A stretch of DNA of 64,000 bases from Streptomyces aidingensis (GCF_900112355.1 NZ_FOLM01000006.1:1-64000), one strand, 5' to 3'; positions 1 to 8,814 are shown, counted from the first letter of the stretch. Translations and numbers: made by a program. The notes: generated from the sequence alone by a model not told the origin.

Positions 1-293
1 TGCCAAATATCTGGCGTTGACTTTTGGCACGCTGTTGAGTTCTCAAGGAACGGACACTGCCATCGGTATCCCTCTCGGGAATCCCTCCGGGTGTTTCTTC
101 CGTTTCGGTGCCTCCACTTTAACGGATTCTCCTGCTGGAGCCTAATCGGCTCCGTGGGTTCCGCTTCGCCACATGGCAAACGGCCCCGTACGGGAATCGT
201 GGTGAGTGGAGTGGTGCCTCTAGCCGGGCACCTCTACATGACCTCAAGGATCATGCAACTGGAGTGCGCCGCTCACTAGCGACTCGATCAACA
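1..293 (-). promoter_or_regulatory. rRNA operon leader and promoter region (16S lies off the left edge)
   Basis: Read on the minus strand, bases 55 to 15 carry the box CTTGAGAACTCAACAGCG followed by TGCCAAAAGTCAACGCC. I recognise this as the processing and antitermination leader upstream of 16S rRNA in Streptomyces. Further upstream, a -10-like TAAAGT (116-121) precedes a purine-rich leader with GGAGGGATTCCC and GAGAGGGATACC. The stretch 122-293 presumably holds additional rrn promoters, for example a TAGAGG element near 216-236. It has no supported gene. The 16S gene would start about 200 bases to the left of base 1. Assignment rests on recalled leader sequence, not on the rRNA itself. Confidence 0.8.
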
Positions 294-989
294 CTACGAC
301 CCCGATGCCGGGACGTCAAGTCGGTCCTTGCTCCTTCTGGGGCGGTGGGGACGGTAGGGGCTCACCGTGGGGTCGGAGGCGATCCAGAACCGCCAGGGGT
401 GCTCCGCGCCGTCGCCGCCGACTCCGGTCCGTGGACCGGTCCGCACTCCCCGTTCGTCCACCGGGGCGCCGTGGCGGATGCTCAGCGCGGCCCCCGGGTC
501 GCCGTCGCAGACGTCAGTGCCGTTCAGCGAGCCGTCGATGTCCAGGGCGGTGGCCAGCCGGGCCGGCCCCCTCGCCAGCTCGGTGTCCCGGCGGGCGCTC
601 GGCCGCCGCGGGCGGCAGAGCTCGGCACCGCGCACCACCTCACCGGCCCGCAGCAGCACACCGCTCGCCTGGCCGGGCGGGCCGCAGACCAGGTTCAGGC
701 AGTGCCACATGCCGTAGGTGAAGTAGACGTAGGCGTGTCCCGGCGGGCCGAACATCACGGCGTTGCGCCCGGTCCGGCCGCGATACGCGTGGGAGCCGGG
801 GTCCTGCTCGCCGGCGTAGGCCTCGACCTCGGTGAGGCGCAGCTCGACGGGGCCCAGCGGCGTGTTGCGGACCAGGATCCGGCCCAGCAGATCGGGCGCC
901 ACCTCCAGGACCGGGCGCTCGAAGAAGACGCGCGGCAGTCTGCGGTCCGCCTCCGGCCGGCCGCCGGAGGCGCTGCGGGGATCGTTCAT
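294..989 (-). CDS. DNA-3-methyladenine glycosylase (MPG/AAG family)
   Basis: Base-excision repair enzyme expected to remove alkylated purines such as 3-methyladenine and hypoxanthine. At 231 residues it has the family length. It shows LTEVEAYAG, in which Glu56 matches the catalytic Glu of human AAG, then [13 protein letters not shown] and the Tyr-rich [12 protein letters not shown] strand that lines the base pocket. An in-frame start 81 bases upstream exists, but the ATG at 989 gives the normal N-terminus ahead of the [15 protein letters not shown] motif. No strong ribosome binding site is visible for either start. The gene is divergent from the PEBP gene and ends close to the rrn promoter region. 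Confidence 0.9.
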   Translation of the reverse strand: MNDPRSASGGRPEADRRLPRVFFERPVLEVAPDLLGRILVRNTPLGPVELRLTEVEAYAGEQDPGSHAYRGRTGRNAVMFGPPGHAYVYFTYGMWHCLNLVCGPPGQASGVLLRAGEVVRGAELCRPRRPSARRDTELARGPARLATALDIDGSLNGTDVCDGDPGAALSIRHGAPVDERGVRTGPRTGVGGDGAEHPWRFWIASDPTVSPYRPHRPRRSKDRLDVPASGS

Positions 990-1096
990 GGCCCGCCCCA
1001 CGGTACCGGGGCCGGCAGTCGGTGCGGACCGGCGGTGGCGGACGTCACTAGGCTGTCGGCCGCGATCCATCCCATCCCCGATGAGGAGGTTCTGAG

Positions 1097-1636
1097 ATGG
1101 CCGATTCGGCCAGGCCCCCGCTTCCGCACGACTTCCATCCCCCGGTGCCGGCCTTCACCGTGGAGAGCGACGAGGTGACCGGCGGTATGCCGCTCAGGGA
1201 AGACCAGGTGTTCGCCAAGGGCAATGTCTCCCCTCAGCTCCGCTGGAGCGGCTTTCCGGACGGAACCCGCAGCTTCGCGGTGAGCTGCTTCGATCCGGAC
1301 GCACCGACCGGCAGCGGATTCTGGCACTGGTCGGTGTTCGACATCCCGGCCACGGTGACCGAGCTGCCGCGCGACGCGGGGCGGGCGGACGGTTCCGGGC
1401 TTCCGGCAGGCGCGGTGCAGGTCAGGAACGACTACGGGACCGCCGGGTTCGGCGGCGCCGCCCCGCCGCCGGGGGACGGGCCGCACCGTTATGTGTTCAC
1501 GGTGTATGCGGTGGACACCGAGAAGCTCGGTCCGGGGGCGGACGCCACGCCCGCCGTGGTGGGCTTCCACCTCCGCTTCCACACCCTGGGGCGGGCACAG
1601 CTCATCGGTGTCCATGAGGAGCCGGCGCAGGGCTGA
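1097..1636 (+). CDS. PEBP-family protein (YbhB/YbcL type, Raf kinase inhibitor-like)
   Basis: Phosphatidylethanolamine-binding-protein fold, 179 residues. The family anion-pocket segments are present: [19 protein letters not shown], then [19 protein letters not shown], then a late [13 protein letters not shown]. No signal peptide is seen, so it is probably cytoplasmic. The start is well supported by AGGAGG seven bases upstream of ATG 1097. The cellular role of bacterial members is poorly defined, and nothing here suggests a partner. The neighbouring HNH gene follows in the same direction after about 195 bases and is probably transcribed separately. Confidence 0.9.
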   Translation: MADSARPPLPHDFHPPVPAFTVESDEVTGGMPLREDQVFAKGNVSPQLRWSGFPDGTRSFAVSCFDPDAPTGSGFWHWSVFDIPATVTELPRDAGRADGSGLPAGAVQVRNDYGTAGFGGAAPPPGDGPHRYVFTVYAVDTEKLGPGADATPAVVGFHLRFHTLGRAQLIGVHEEPAQG

Positions 1637-1831
1637 GGCGTCTGGCCCGGCCCGGGATCTCCCCGGTCCTTCCCGCTCTCCGTGTCGCCTCCCCCTGCCG
1701 GGCGGTGCGGGCTGACCCGTTCCCCGCTGTTCGGCGGGGCGGCACGGAAATTGCATTGTTCCTCCTGTCGGGCGTCGGCAGAGTTGGAGGCAACCCGCCG
1801 CCGGGGCGGGAGGCGATGCGGAGGTGGGAGG

Positions 1832-2362
1832 GTGCGGCAGACACTCGTGCTCAATGCCGGATACGAGCCGTTGTCCACGGTCACGCTGCGGCGCGCGGTC
1901 GTGCTGGTGATGCAGGAGAAGGCGGTCGTGGAGCAGGAGCATCCGGGACTGCAGCTGCGGTCGGCGGCGATGGAGCTGCCGGTGCCGCGGGTGATCAGAC
2001 TCCGGCGGTATGTCCGGGTGCCGTTCCGACAACGCGTTCCCTGGTCGCGGCGGGGTGTGCTGGTACGTGACCGGCACCGTTGCGTCTACTGCGGGCGCCG
2101 GGCGACCACGGTGGACCATGTGGTGCCGCGCTCGCGCGGGGGCACGGACACCTGGCTGAACACGGTCGCCGCGTGCGCGGACGACAACCGCCGGAAGGCG
2201 GACCGGACGCCGGCGCAGGCGGGCATGCGGCTGCTGCGGGAGCCGTACGAGCCGTCCCCGGCGCATGCGCTGCTGCTGGCGCTGGATCCGCGGGAGGACG
2301 AGGCGCCGCTGACCTCCTGGCTGTCGCAGCCGCGGTCGCTGTCGCTGCCGCTGGCGGCCTGA
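1832..2362 (+). CDS. HNH endonuclease domain protein
   Basis: Protein of 176 residues with an actinobacterial N-terminal module (LVLNAGYEPLSTVTLRRAVV) and a C-terminal HNH nuclease domain. The zinc and catalytic signature reads CVYCGRRATTVDHVVPRSRG, followed by the LNTVAAC..DNRRKADR segment. A longer frame opens at 1682, but GTG 1832 is chosen because GGAGGTGGGAG lies directly upstream and the homologous core begins there. The family is widespread in Streptomyces, often beside ordinary housekeeping genes, and its substrate is unknown. It ends just before a long perfect hairpin shared with the convergent SPFH gene. Confidence 0.85.
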   Translation: MRQTLVLNAGYEPLSTVTLRRAVVLVMQEKAVVEQEHPGLQLRSAAMELPVPRVIRLRRYVRVPFRQRVPWSRRGVLVRDRHRCVYCGRRATTVDHVVPRSRGGTDTWLNTVAACADDNRRKADRTPAQAGMRLLREPYEPSPAHALLLALDPREDEAPLTSWLSQPRSLSLPLAA

Positions 2363-2374
2363 GCGGGCGGGGCC

Positions 2375-2429
2375 GCATACGGAAGGGCTCCGGCCGGACA
2401 CGGTGTCCGGCCGGAGCCCTTCCGTATGC
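2375..2429. terminator. bidirectional terminator hairpin
   Basis: A perfect inverted repeat of 27 bases per arm (2375-2401 and 2403-2429) lies between the convergent HNH and SPFH genes. It has almost no loop and no T-run, as is common in high-GC actinobacteria. Confidence 0.85.
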
Positions 2430-2454
2430 CGCGCCGGTGGCGCCGCGGCTCGGA

Positions 2455-3438
2455 TCAGTCGATGCGGGGCTGTTCGCGCAGCGGCTGCTTGGCCAGCCGG
2501 CCGGCGACCGAGCCGGTGGTCCCGGCGCCGCCGCCCGGGCCGGCCGGGCCGCCGGCGCCGCCGTTGTCGGCGAGCCTGCCGATGCCGCCGCCGAGTCCCT
2601 TGAGGGCCTCGCCGATCTCGCTGGGCACGATCCAGAGCTTGTTGGAGTCGCCCTCGGCGATCTTCGGCAGCATCTGGACGTACTGGTAGGCCAGCAGCTT
2701 CTGGTCGGCGTCGCCGGCGTGAATGGCCTCGAAGACGGTGCGGATCGCCTGGGCCTCGCCCTCGGCCCGCAGCGCGGAGGCGCGGGCGTCACCTTCGGCC
2801 CGCAGGATCTCGGCCTGCTTGGCGCCCTCCGCCTCCAGGATCTGGGACTGCCGGACACCTTCGGCCTGGAGGATGGCGGCACGCTTGTCCCGGTCGGCGC
2901 GCATCTGCTTCTCCATCGAGTCCTGGATGGAGGTGGGCGGCTCGATGGCCTTGAGCTCGACACGGTTGACGCGGATGCCCCACTTGCCGGTCGCCTCGTC
3001 CAGCACGCCGCGCAGGGCGGCGTTGATCTCCTCGCGGGAGGTCAGGGTGCGCTCCAGGTCCATGCCGCCGATGATGTTCCGCAGGGTGGTGACGGTGAGC
3101 TGCTCGATGGCCTGGATGAAGTTGGAGACCTCGTAGGTGGCGGCCCGGGCGTCGGTGACCTGGTAGTAGATGACCGTGTCGATGTTGACGACCAGGTTGT
3201 CCTGGGTGATCACCGGCTGCGGGGGGAAGGGCACGACCTGTTCGCGCAGGTCGATGCGGTTGCGGATGGTGTCGATGAACGGGACGACGATGTTCAGACC
3301 GGCGTTGAGTGTGCGGGTGTAACGGCCGAATCGTTCGACGATGGCGGCGCTGGCCTGCTGGATCACCTGAATGGTTTTGACGAGTGCGATGAAAACCAGC
3401 ACCACCAGGATGACCAGCACGATGATGATGGCATCCAT
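2455..3438 (-). CDS. SPFH/band 7 membrane protein (stomatin-like)
   Basis: Membrane scaffold protein of the stomatin/prohibitin superfamily, 327 residues. An N-terminal membrane helix (about 3-23) is followed by the SPFH domain (about 25-190, with VERFGRYTRTLNAGLNIVVP and an LRNIIGGMDLERTLTSREE segment). A coiled-coil region built of repeated AEG units (ILQAEG, ILEAEG, ILRAEG, ALRAEG) follows at about 190-240, and then a Gly-rich tail. The NfeD gene lies directly upstream on the same strand, 76 bases away. NfeD and SPFH proteins commonly pair and are thought to organise membrane microdomains or regulate membrane proteases. The glycine-rich C-terminus is probably disordered. Confidence 0.93.
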   Translation of the reverse strand: MDAIIIVLVILVVLVFIALVKTIQVIQQASAAIVERFGRYTRTLNAGLNIVVPFIDTIRNRIDLREQVVPFPPQPVITQDNLVVNIDTVIYYQVTDARAATYEVSNFIQAIEQLTVTTLRNIIGGMDLERTLTSREEINAALRGVLDEATGKWGIRVNRVELKAIEPPTSIQDSMEKQMRADRDKRAAILQAEGVRQSQILEAEGAKQAEILRAEGDARASALRAEGEAQAIRTVFEAIHAGDADQKLLAYQYVQMLPKIAEGDSNKLWIVPSEIGEALKGLGGGIGRLADNGGAGGPAGPGGGAGTTGSVAGRLAKQPLREQPRID

Positions 3439-3514
3439 CGTGTAACTCCCCCTGCGCTAGACGGGCTTGACAGTGTTGTACCAGTGATGTCCGAGGTGCG
3501 TGCCACTGCCGCCA

Positions 3515-3937
3515 TCACATCACGACGGCTGTTGCGCCGTCGATCTCAACGACGTTGACCTGGCTGCCCGGTTCATAGACTTCGCCGGCGTCCAGCGAGC
3601 GGGCCGACCATATCTCGCCGGCCAGCTTGATCTGGCCCCGGGTGCCGTCGACCCGTTCGACGACCACGGCCGAGCGGCCCTTCAGCGCTTCGACTCCACT
3701 GGACAGACCGGGGCGTTCGGCACGGGAGCGCCGGGCCACCGGACGGACGGCCGCCACCAGCGCGGTCGAGACCACGGCGAAGACGACCACCTGGATCACC
3801 AGACTGTCGGTGACCCCGGAGGCGGCCGCGGCGGCCACCGCACCGATCGCGATCATGCCGAGTTCCGGCATGGCGGTCATGACGAGTGCGATTGCGAGTC
3901 CTCCGGCGGCGATGAGCCACCACACCCAGAAGTCCAC
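3515..3937 (-). CDS. NfeD-family membrane protein
   Basis: Protein of 140 residues with two or three N-terminal membrane segments (about 5-24, 28-45 and 48-66) and a C-terminal OB-fold of the NfeD type. The OB-fold carries the characteristic RSAVVVERVDGTRGQIKLAGEI-like strand pattern and a late GSQVNVVEIDG. It sits upstream of the SPFH gene on the same strand, the usual NfeD-stomatin pairing, and the two are probably co-transcribed. ATG 3937 starts directly on the first membrane helix. Confidence 0.9.
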   Translation of the reverse strand: MDFWVWWLIAAGGLAIALVMTAMPELGMIAIGAVAAAAASGVTDSLVIQVVVFAVVSTALVAAVRPVARRSRAERPGLSSGVEALKGRSAVVVERVDGTRGQIKLAGEIWSARSLDAGEVYEPGSQVNVVEIDGATAVVM

Positions 3938-4039
3938 ATGACCATGGTAGGGCGCGGAACACGGCCGGAACAGTGCCTGTGACGGTGCGCGATGTCCGCC
4001 GGTCGGGGCGGCCGGCGCGGCCGGGCCGCGGCCGGGGCG

Positions 4040-4831
4040 TCAGGTCAGCGGCAGGCCGTGTGCGGTCCAGCGGTCCTCGCTGCGCTCGACGACCAGCGGC
4101 AGGCCGAAGCAGCGCGAGAGGTTGGCGGAGGTGAGGACCTCCTCCAGCGGCCCGGCGGCCAGCACCTTGCCCTGGCGGATCAGCAGCAGGTGGGTGAAGC
4201 CGGGGGCGATCTCCTCGACATGGTGGGTGACCATCACCATCGAGGGCGCGTACGGGTCGCGGGCCAGCCGGCCGAGGCGGCGGACCAGGTCCTCCCGGCC
4301 CCCGAGGTCCAGCCCGGCGGCCGGCTCGTCCAGCAGCAGGAGTTCGGGGTCGGTCATCAGGGCGCGGGCGATCTGGGTGCGCTTGCGCTCGCCCTCGGAG
4401 AGCAGGCCGAAGTGCTGGTCGAGCAGGTTGGTCATGCCGAGCCGGTCGAGGAAGGCGCGGGCGCGGGCCTCGTCCACCGGGTCATAGCTCTCGTGCCAGC
4501 CGGCGGTCATGCCGTAGGCGGCGGTGAGCACGGTCTGGAGCACGGTCTGGCGGCGCGGCAGCCGTTCGGCGAGGGCGCTGCCTGCCATGCCGATGCGCGG
4601 CCGGAGTTCGAAGACGTCCACGCCGCCGAGCTTCTCGCCGAGGATCTGGACGGTGCCGGTGGTGGGGAAGAGATAGCTGGAGGCGATGTTCAGCAGGGTG
4701 GTCTTGCCGGCACCGTTGGGGCCGAGGATCACCCAGCGCTCGCCCTCCGCGACCGACCAGGACACCTGCTCCACCAGAGCGTGCCCGCCGCGGATCACGG
4801 ATACGTCCACCAGCTCCAGTACATCGCTCAT
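4040..4831 (-). CDS. ABC transporter ATP-binding protein (orphan, single domain)
   Basis: Cytoplasmic ABC ATPase of 263 residues. Walker A GPNGAGKTT lies at 37-45, the signature LLSEGERKRTQIARAL in the second half, Walker B LLLLDEPAAGLDLGGRED follows, and then the switch histidine in VMVTHH. No permease gene is adjacent, so the partner is unknown. The family is a conserved Streptomyces orphan resembling ModF/YnjD-type ATPases. The start is ATG 4831, preceded by GGGAGAGAG. A 23-residue upstream extension in frame lacks family similarity and is not included. Confidence 0.88.
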   Translation of the reverse strand: MSDVLELVDVSVIRGGHALVEQVSWSVAEGERWVILGPNGAGKTTLLNIASSYLFPTTGTVQILGEKLGGVDVFELRPRIGMAGSALAERLPRRQTVLQTVLTAAYGMTAGWHESYDPVDEARARAFLDRLGMTNLLDQHFGLLSEGERKRTQIARALMTDPELLLLDEPAAGLDLGGREDLVRRLGRLARDPYAPSMVMVTHHVEEIAPGFTHLLLIRQGKVLAAGPLEEVLTSANLSRCFGLPLVVERSEDRWTAHGLPLT

Positions 4832-4993
4832 GCCTGTGGTCTCTCTCCCATTGCGGCCGTGGTCGGGGGGTGCGGCGTGGTACGCGGCGCTCCGGGACAA
4901 CGCTACGCCACCCGGCCGCCGGTACGGAGGTCAGGCCGCCGGCAGCGGTCCGGATCCGCCACGCTGCCGGCCCGGCTCCGTAAGGTAGGGCGC

Positions 4994-5782
4994 ATGCTGG
5001 AGGAACCACGAGCGGGCCGGCTGGCGGCATGGGGCAATGCCCTGCTGGCGGGACTGGTGTCACCGGACGAGGCGGCGGCGCGCGCGGTGGGCCCGGATGC
5101 CGTGCACCGGGTGGCGGGGCTGCCCGGCGAGGACGGGCAGGTGGGGCTGACGCTGGCGCTGGGGCGGCTGCGGGCGATGGGGGTGGCCGGGCTGCGGGTG
5201 GCGCTGCCGGTGCCGGGGCATCCGCTGGGGCTGTGCGGGCCGCCGGAGTTCAACGCGGCGGCGCTGGAGGCCGGTGAGGCGGTGCTGGCGCCGGCCGCCG
5301 GGGTGGGGCTGGTGCCGGAGGTCGGCTCGGCCGGGCCGGCGGGGGATGTGCTGACCGAGGTGCTGTGGCGGGCCGGTGCGGTGCGGCCGGCGGCACCGGC
5401 CGATGTGCCCTCGCTGGGCGAGGCCGAGCGGGAGCTGGCCGAGGCGCTGCGCACGGCCACGGAGGCGCTGAATGCCCGGGATCTGGCCGGGGCGGGTCCG
5501 GTGGCGCGGGCCGGGCTGGAGGCGTACCGGTCGCGCATGGAGCGGGGGCGGCAGTTGCTGGCGCCGGGGTATCCGCCGCGTGCGGTGCGGGTGCTGGAGC
5601 TGGCGCAGCGGGTGGCGGCCCTGGTGGAGATCGCCGGGGCGGGCGAGCCGGGCAGTGCGGTGAGTGCCGGGGAGATGGCGGTGCGGGAGGAGTTGCTGCG
5701 GCCGGTGGAGCGGGCGGCCCGGCGGGCCCGGGTGGCGGCCTACAACTCCTACGCGGAGGAGCTGGAGCGGCAGCGCGGCTGA
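4994..5782 (+). CDS. conserved actinobacterial hypothetical protein
   Basis: Protein of 262 residues, Ala/Leu/Gly-rich. I do not recognise a catalytic motif. The N-terminal half looks like a compact alpha/beta domain (RVAGLPGEDGQVGLTLALGR, LRVALPVPGHPLGLCGPPEF). The C-terminal half is helical (SLGEAERELAEALRTATEAL, ELLRPVERAARRARVAAYNS). No signal peptide or membrane helix is seen. A very long frame continues upstream to 3992 over the opposite-strand ABC gene; ATG 4994 is chosen because that upstream part is a shadow. Genes of this length and composition are common single-copy Streptomyces hypotheticals. Confidence 0.7.
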   Translation: MLEEPRAGRLAAWGNALLAGLVSPDEAAARAVGPDAVHRVAGLPGEDGQVGLTLALGRLRAMGVAGLRVALPVPGHPLGLCGPPEFNAAALEAGEAVLAPAAGVGLVPEVGSAGPAGDVLTEVLWRAGAVRPAAPADVPSLGEAERELAEALRTATEALNARDLAGAGPVARAGLEAYRSRMERGRQLLAPGYPPRAVRVLELAQRVAALVEIAGAGEPGSAVSAGEMAVREELLRPVERAARRARVAAYNSYAEELERQRG

Positions 5783-5807
5783 CACCGGCCGACCGGGGAG
5801 GCCGGCA

Positions 5808-5844
5808 CGGCGCCCCGCGGGCCTGGCTGGCCCGCGGGGCGCCG
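5808..5844. terminator. bidirectional terminator hairpin
   Basis: Perfect 16-bp arms (CGGCGCCCCGCGGGCC and its complement) surround the 5-base loop TGGCT, between the hypothetical gene and the convergent chaplin gene. Confidence 0.85.
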
Positions 5845-5867
5845 GTGACGTCTGGCGTGCGGTGGCG

Positions 5868-6107
5868 TCAGGCGTTGACGCAGGTGTTGCCGAACGCCGG
5901 GTTGAGGAAGGCAATGATGTTGATCGTGTTGCCGCACACGTTGATCGGCAGGTGAATCGGCACCTGGATCACATTGCCGGAGACCAGACCGGGCGAACCG
6001 GCGGCCTTGCCGGCGGCCCCGGCGTCGGCGACCGCGGTGCCCGCGGCGGTGCCCAGAGCGGCGCCGGCGGCGGCGAGAACGAGAACAGCCTTCTTGGCGG
6101 TGTTCAT
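5868..6107 (-). CDS. short chaplin (secreted amyloid surface protein)
   Basis: Chaplin of 79 residues: a signal peptide with a hydrophobic Ala-rich core (about 6-27) and one chaplin domain carrying SPGLVSGNVIQVPIHLPINV, then CGNTINIIAFLNPAFGNTC. The two cysteines form the conserved disulfide of short chaplins. Chaplins assemble into amyloid-like rodlets at the hyphal surface and lower surface tension, so the gene marks a sporulating streptomycete. AGGAGG lies ten bases before ATG 6107. The adjacent upstream gene is a second chaplin in the same orientation. Confidence 0.95.
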   Translation of the reverse strand: MNTAKKAVLVLAAAGAALGTAAGTAVADAGAAGKAAGSPGLVSGNVIQVPIHLPINVCGNTINIIAFLNPAFGNTCVNA

Positions 6108-6172
6108 GAAGGGGATTCCTCCTGGAGAAGCGGTACTACGGTGCGGCTCCGGGGGCCGGAGTCACACCTTCA

Positions 6173-6201
6173 TCAACTCCCCGGATGGCGCGAACGGCAC
6201 G
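6173..6201 (-). promoter_or_regulatory. possible BldN-type sigma promoter for the 5868-6107 chaplin
   Basis: On the minus strand a CGTGCC hexamer (6196-6201) and an AGTTGA hexamer (6173-6178) are separated by 17 bases. They resemble the recalled BldN consensus (CGTAAC, CGTTGA) at four and five of six positions. Chaplin genes are known BldN targets in S. coelicolor. The match is imperfect and could be chance. Confidence 0.35.
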
Positions 6202-6273
6202 GTCGACACGGAGAGGTACCGCGAATGGGTCACGGGATTGCGCCGAACGGGGCCGTGCCCCGCCCGGAACGGC

Positions 6274-6552
6274 TCAGTGGGCCTTGGTGCCGCCGTGGTG
6301 GTCGCCCGCGGCGTTGAGGCAGAAATTGCCGAAGGTCGGGTTCAGAAGGCCGATGATGTCGACCGTGTTGCCGCACAGGTTGACCGGGATGTGGATCGGC
6401 ACCTGGACGACATTGCCCGACAGCACGCCGGGGGAACCGACGGCGGCCCCGTGGGCCCCCGCGCCGCCGTGGGCCGCCGCGGCGCCCGCACCGACGGCGA
6501 CGATGCTGCCGGCGGCCATGGTGACCGCTGCGGCCTTCTTCAGGTTCTTCAC
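6274..6552 (-). CDS. short chaplin with a His-rich C-terminal tail
   Basis: Chaplin of 92 residues. The signal peptide ends near the Ala-rich stretch before residue 27. The chaplin domain contains SPGVLSGNVVQVPIHIPVNL and CGNTVDIIGLLNPTFGNFC with the two conserved cysteines. Unlike its neighbour it carries a short tail after the domain, GDHHGGTKAH. No LPXTG-like sorting signal is present, so it is a short secreted chaplin. GTG 6552 is preceded by AAGGAGGG at good spacing. Together with the downstream chaplin it forms a small aerial-development locus. Confidence 0.93.
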   Translation of the reverse strand: MKNLKKAAAVTMAAGSIVAVGAGAAAAHGGAGAHGAAVGSPGVLSGNVVQVPIHIPVNLCGNTVDIIGLLNPTFGNFCLNAAGDHHGGTKAH

Positions 6553-6716
6553 TTGGCTGACCCTCCTTGCGTCCGCCGCGGCGGATCACCGCGGCACGCC
6601 TGCAAGAACGCGCCAAAGCGGTTCGGGATGCGTTTCGTTGGGCGCTGCCACACGACCGTATGAATCTCTTCGCGGAGATTTCCGGACACTCCGCGGCAAG
6701 CTGCGCCCTTTGCCCG

Positions 6717-7352
6717 TCAGTCCGTGATTCCATGGCGGACCGCCCACAGCGCCGCCTGGGTGCGGTCGGCGAGATCCAGCTTCATCAGGACGTTGGACAC
6801 ATGGGTCTTGACGGTCTTCTCGGAGAGCACCAGGGCGCGGGCGATCTCCCGGTTGGAGCGTCCGCGGGCGATCAGCGCCAGCACTTCGCGCTCCCGGTCG
6901 GTGAGGGCCGGGCCGCGCGTTCCGGCGGGGGTCTCGTGGGCCAGCAGGGCCTCGGCCACATCGGCCTGGAGCAGCACATGACCGGCGTGCACCGAACGGA
7001 TGGCGCAGGCCAGGGCGTCGGGATCGATGTCCTTGTGGACATAGCCGCGGGCGCCGGCCCGCAGCGCGGGGACCACGGTGCGCTGTTCGGTGAAGCTGGT
7101 GACGATCAGCACCCGGGCCGGATGCTGCTGGCGGCCCAGGGTGCGCAGGGCCTCCACACCGTCGCTGCCGGGCATCCGGACGTCCATCAGGATGACGTCG
7201 GGCCGCAGTTCCCCGGCGCGGCCGACCGCCTCGGCGCCGTCGGCGGCCTCGCCGACCACCTCGATGTCGTCCTGGATCTCCAGGAAGGTGCGCAGGCCGC
7301 GCCGGACGACCTGGTGGTCGTCGACGAGCAGCACGCGGATGACGTCAGCCAC
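6717..7352 (-). CDS. NarL/LuxR-family response regulator
   Basis: Two-domain response regulator of 211 residues. The receiver domain has the acidic pair in LLVDDHQ, phospho-acceptor Asp57 in VILMDVRMPG, the Thr/Ser switch VTSF and Lys in GYVHKD. The C-terminal LuxR-type HTH is at about 148-195 (LTDREREVLALIARGRSNRE, then SEKTVKTHVSNVLMKLDL). It follows the histidine kinase gene with an 8-base overlap, so the two are translationally coupled and form a cognate pair. Targets are unknown. The long gap before the chaplin genes argues against one operon with them. Confidence 0.95.
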   Translation of the reverse strand: MADVIRVLLVDDHQVVRRGLRTFLEIQDDIEVVGEAADGAEAVGRAGELRPDVILMDVRMPGSDGVEALRTLGRQQHPARVLIVTSFTEQRTVVPALRAGARGYVHKDIDPDALACAIRSVHAGHVLLQADVAEALLAHETPAGTRGPALTDREREVLALIARGRSNREIARALVLSEKTVKTHVSNVLMKLDLADRTQAALWAVRHGITD

Positions 7353-8496
7353 CGGGGACCTCCATTTCCACCACGGTGCCCTTGCCGGGCGCCGATTCCA
7401 CGGTCAGGGCGCCGCCGACGCCGATGGCCCGCTCCCGCATGGAGACCAGGCCGAGGTGGCGGCCGGCCCGGCGCACCGCTTCGGGGTCGAAGCCCGATCC
7501 GTCGTCGGCGACCCGCAGCAGGGCGCCCATGCCGCGCCGGTCCAGGGTGATGGCCACCCGGGCCGGGCGGGCGTGGCGCAGCGCGTTGTGCACGGCCTCC
7601 TGGGCGACCCGGAGCAGGGCGTCCTCCTGGTCGGCGGGCAGGGCCCGGGGCTCGTCGCAGACGAAGGTGACGGTGGCCGGGTGGGCGCGGTCCAGGACCC
7701 GGGCCTGGGCGCGCAGGGTGGCCACCAGGCCGTCCTCCTCCAGGGCGGCGGGGCGCAGTTCCACGACCGCGGCGCGGAGTTCCTCGGCGGCCTCGGCGGC
7801 CAGCCGGGTGACCTGGAGGAGTTCCGTCCGGGCCCGCTCGGGGTCGCGGGAGATCAGGGCGGTGGCGGCCTGCGCGGTGAGCCGGAGGGAGAACAGTTTC
7901 TGGGCGACGGCGTCGTGCAGTTCGTGGGCGAGCCGGGCGCGTTCCCGGGCGATGGTGAGTTCCCGGCCGCGTTCGTAGAGGCGGGCGTTGGTCAGGGCGA
8001 TGGCGGCGTGCTCGGCCAGCAGCCGGACCAGGTCCTCGTCGTCGTCGGTGAAGGTGCAGCGCCCGCCGGTGCGCGGGGTGCCCGGCGGGCACTTCTTGTT
8101 GGCCAGGAAGAGGGCGCCGAGGACCTCGTCCCCGTCGGCGATGGGGACGCCCAGGAAGTCGGACATCTCGGGGTGGGCGGCGGGCCAGCCCTCGAAGCGG
8201 GGGTCGGCGCGGACGTCGTCGAGGCGTTCGGGGGTGGCGCCCTGCAGCATGGCGGCCAGGATGCCGTGCTGGCGGGGCAGCGGGCCGATGGCCTGCCACT
8301 GGCGGTCGCTGATGCCGTCCACGATGAACTGGGCGAAGCCGCCGTTGCCGTCGGGGACGCCGAGCGCGGCGTAGCGGGCGCCGGCCAGGTCGCGGGCGGA
8401 GCTGACGATGGTCTGCAGCACGCCGCGGACCTCGCGGGTGCGGTTCATGGCGAGCAGGGCCGCGCTGATCGCCGCCAGGCCGGTTCTGGGCTCCAT
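7345..8496 (-). CDS. GAF-domain sensor histidine kinase (NarL-partner type)
   Basis: Histidine kinase of 383 residues without membrane helices. A GAF domain (about 20-170) with LGALFLANKK and FTDDDEDLVRLLAEHAAIAL is followed by the HisKA_3 dimerisation helix with phospho-acceptor His in RARLAHELHDAVAQKLFSL. A HATPase domain follows, with the N-box EAVHNALRHA and G-box DDGSGFDPEAV. The soluble GAF architecture suggests an intracellular or redox/ligand signal, as in DevS-like or oxygen-sensing kinases, but no haem ligand can be assigned by eye. ATG 8496 is used; the upstream in-frame extension is low-complexity. No clear ribosome binding site precedes it. Confidence 0.92.
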   Translation of the reverse strand: MEPRTGLAAISAALLAMNRTREVRGVLQTIVSSARDLAGARYAALGVPDGNGGFAQFIVDGISDRQWQAIGPLPRQHGILAAMLQGATPERLDDVRADPRFEGWPAAHPEMSDFLGVPIADGDEVLGALFLANKKCPPGTPRTGGRCTFTDDDEDLVRLLAEHAAIALTNARLYERGRELTIARERARLAHELHDAVAQKLFSLRLTAQAATALISRDPERARTELLQVTRLAAEAAEELRAAVVELRPAALEEDGLVATLRAQARVLDRAHPATVTFVCDEPRALPADQEDALLRVAQEAVHNALRHARPARVAITLDRRGMGALLRVADDGSGFDPEAVRRAGRHLGLVSMRERAIGVGGALTVESAPGKGTVVEMEVPGG

Positions 8497-8785
8497 GGCA
8501 CCGACGCTACCGGGGCGGCGGGGTGCTGCGGATCGGGCGGTGGACGCGGCGGGCCGGGCCGGGGGGCGTAGGGCCGCGGACGCAGGCCGGGGCGGTGACG
8601 GTGGGCGGCGGGTCGGTGGCGCCCGGTGCGCGGGCGCGGCGCGGCCTGTGATGCCGCCCACAGGACCGAGGTCCCGCCACTACCGGGGCTAGCAGGGGGC
8701 GGGTGCGGATCGGCCGTGGCGGAGCGCCCTCGGGACGGTCCCGGTCCTTTGTCGGGGCCACTACCGGCGCTCGTAATAAGGGGCT

Positions 8786-8814
8786 TTGCCCTGGTATTTC
8801 CGGCCCGCTAAGAA
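8786..8814 (+). promoter_or_regulatory. sigma-70-like (HrdB) promoter for the transglycosylase gene
   Basis: TTGCCC (8786-8791) and TAAGAA (8809-8814) are separated by exactly 17 bases, about 58 bases before ATG 8872. The rest of the 375-base gap 8497-8871 holds no supported gene, and I found no c-di-AMP riboswitch motif in it. Confidence 0.55.

Noticed and set aside
91..279. 62-residue ORF near the left edge
   Set aside because: It lies across the rrn leader and promoter region on the opposite strand and has no ribosome site or recognisable product.
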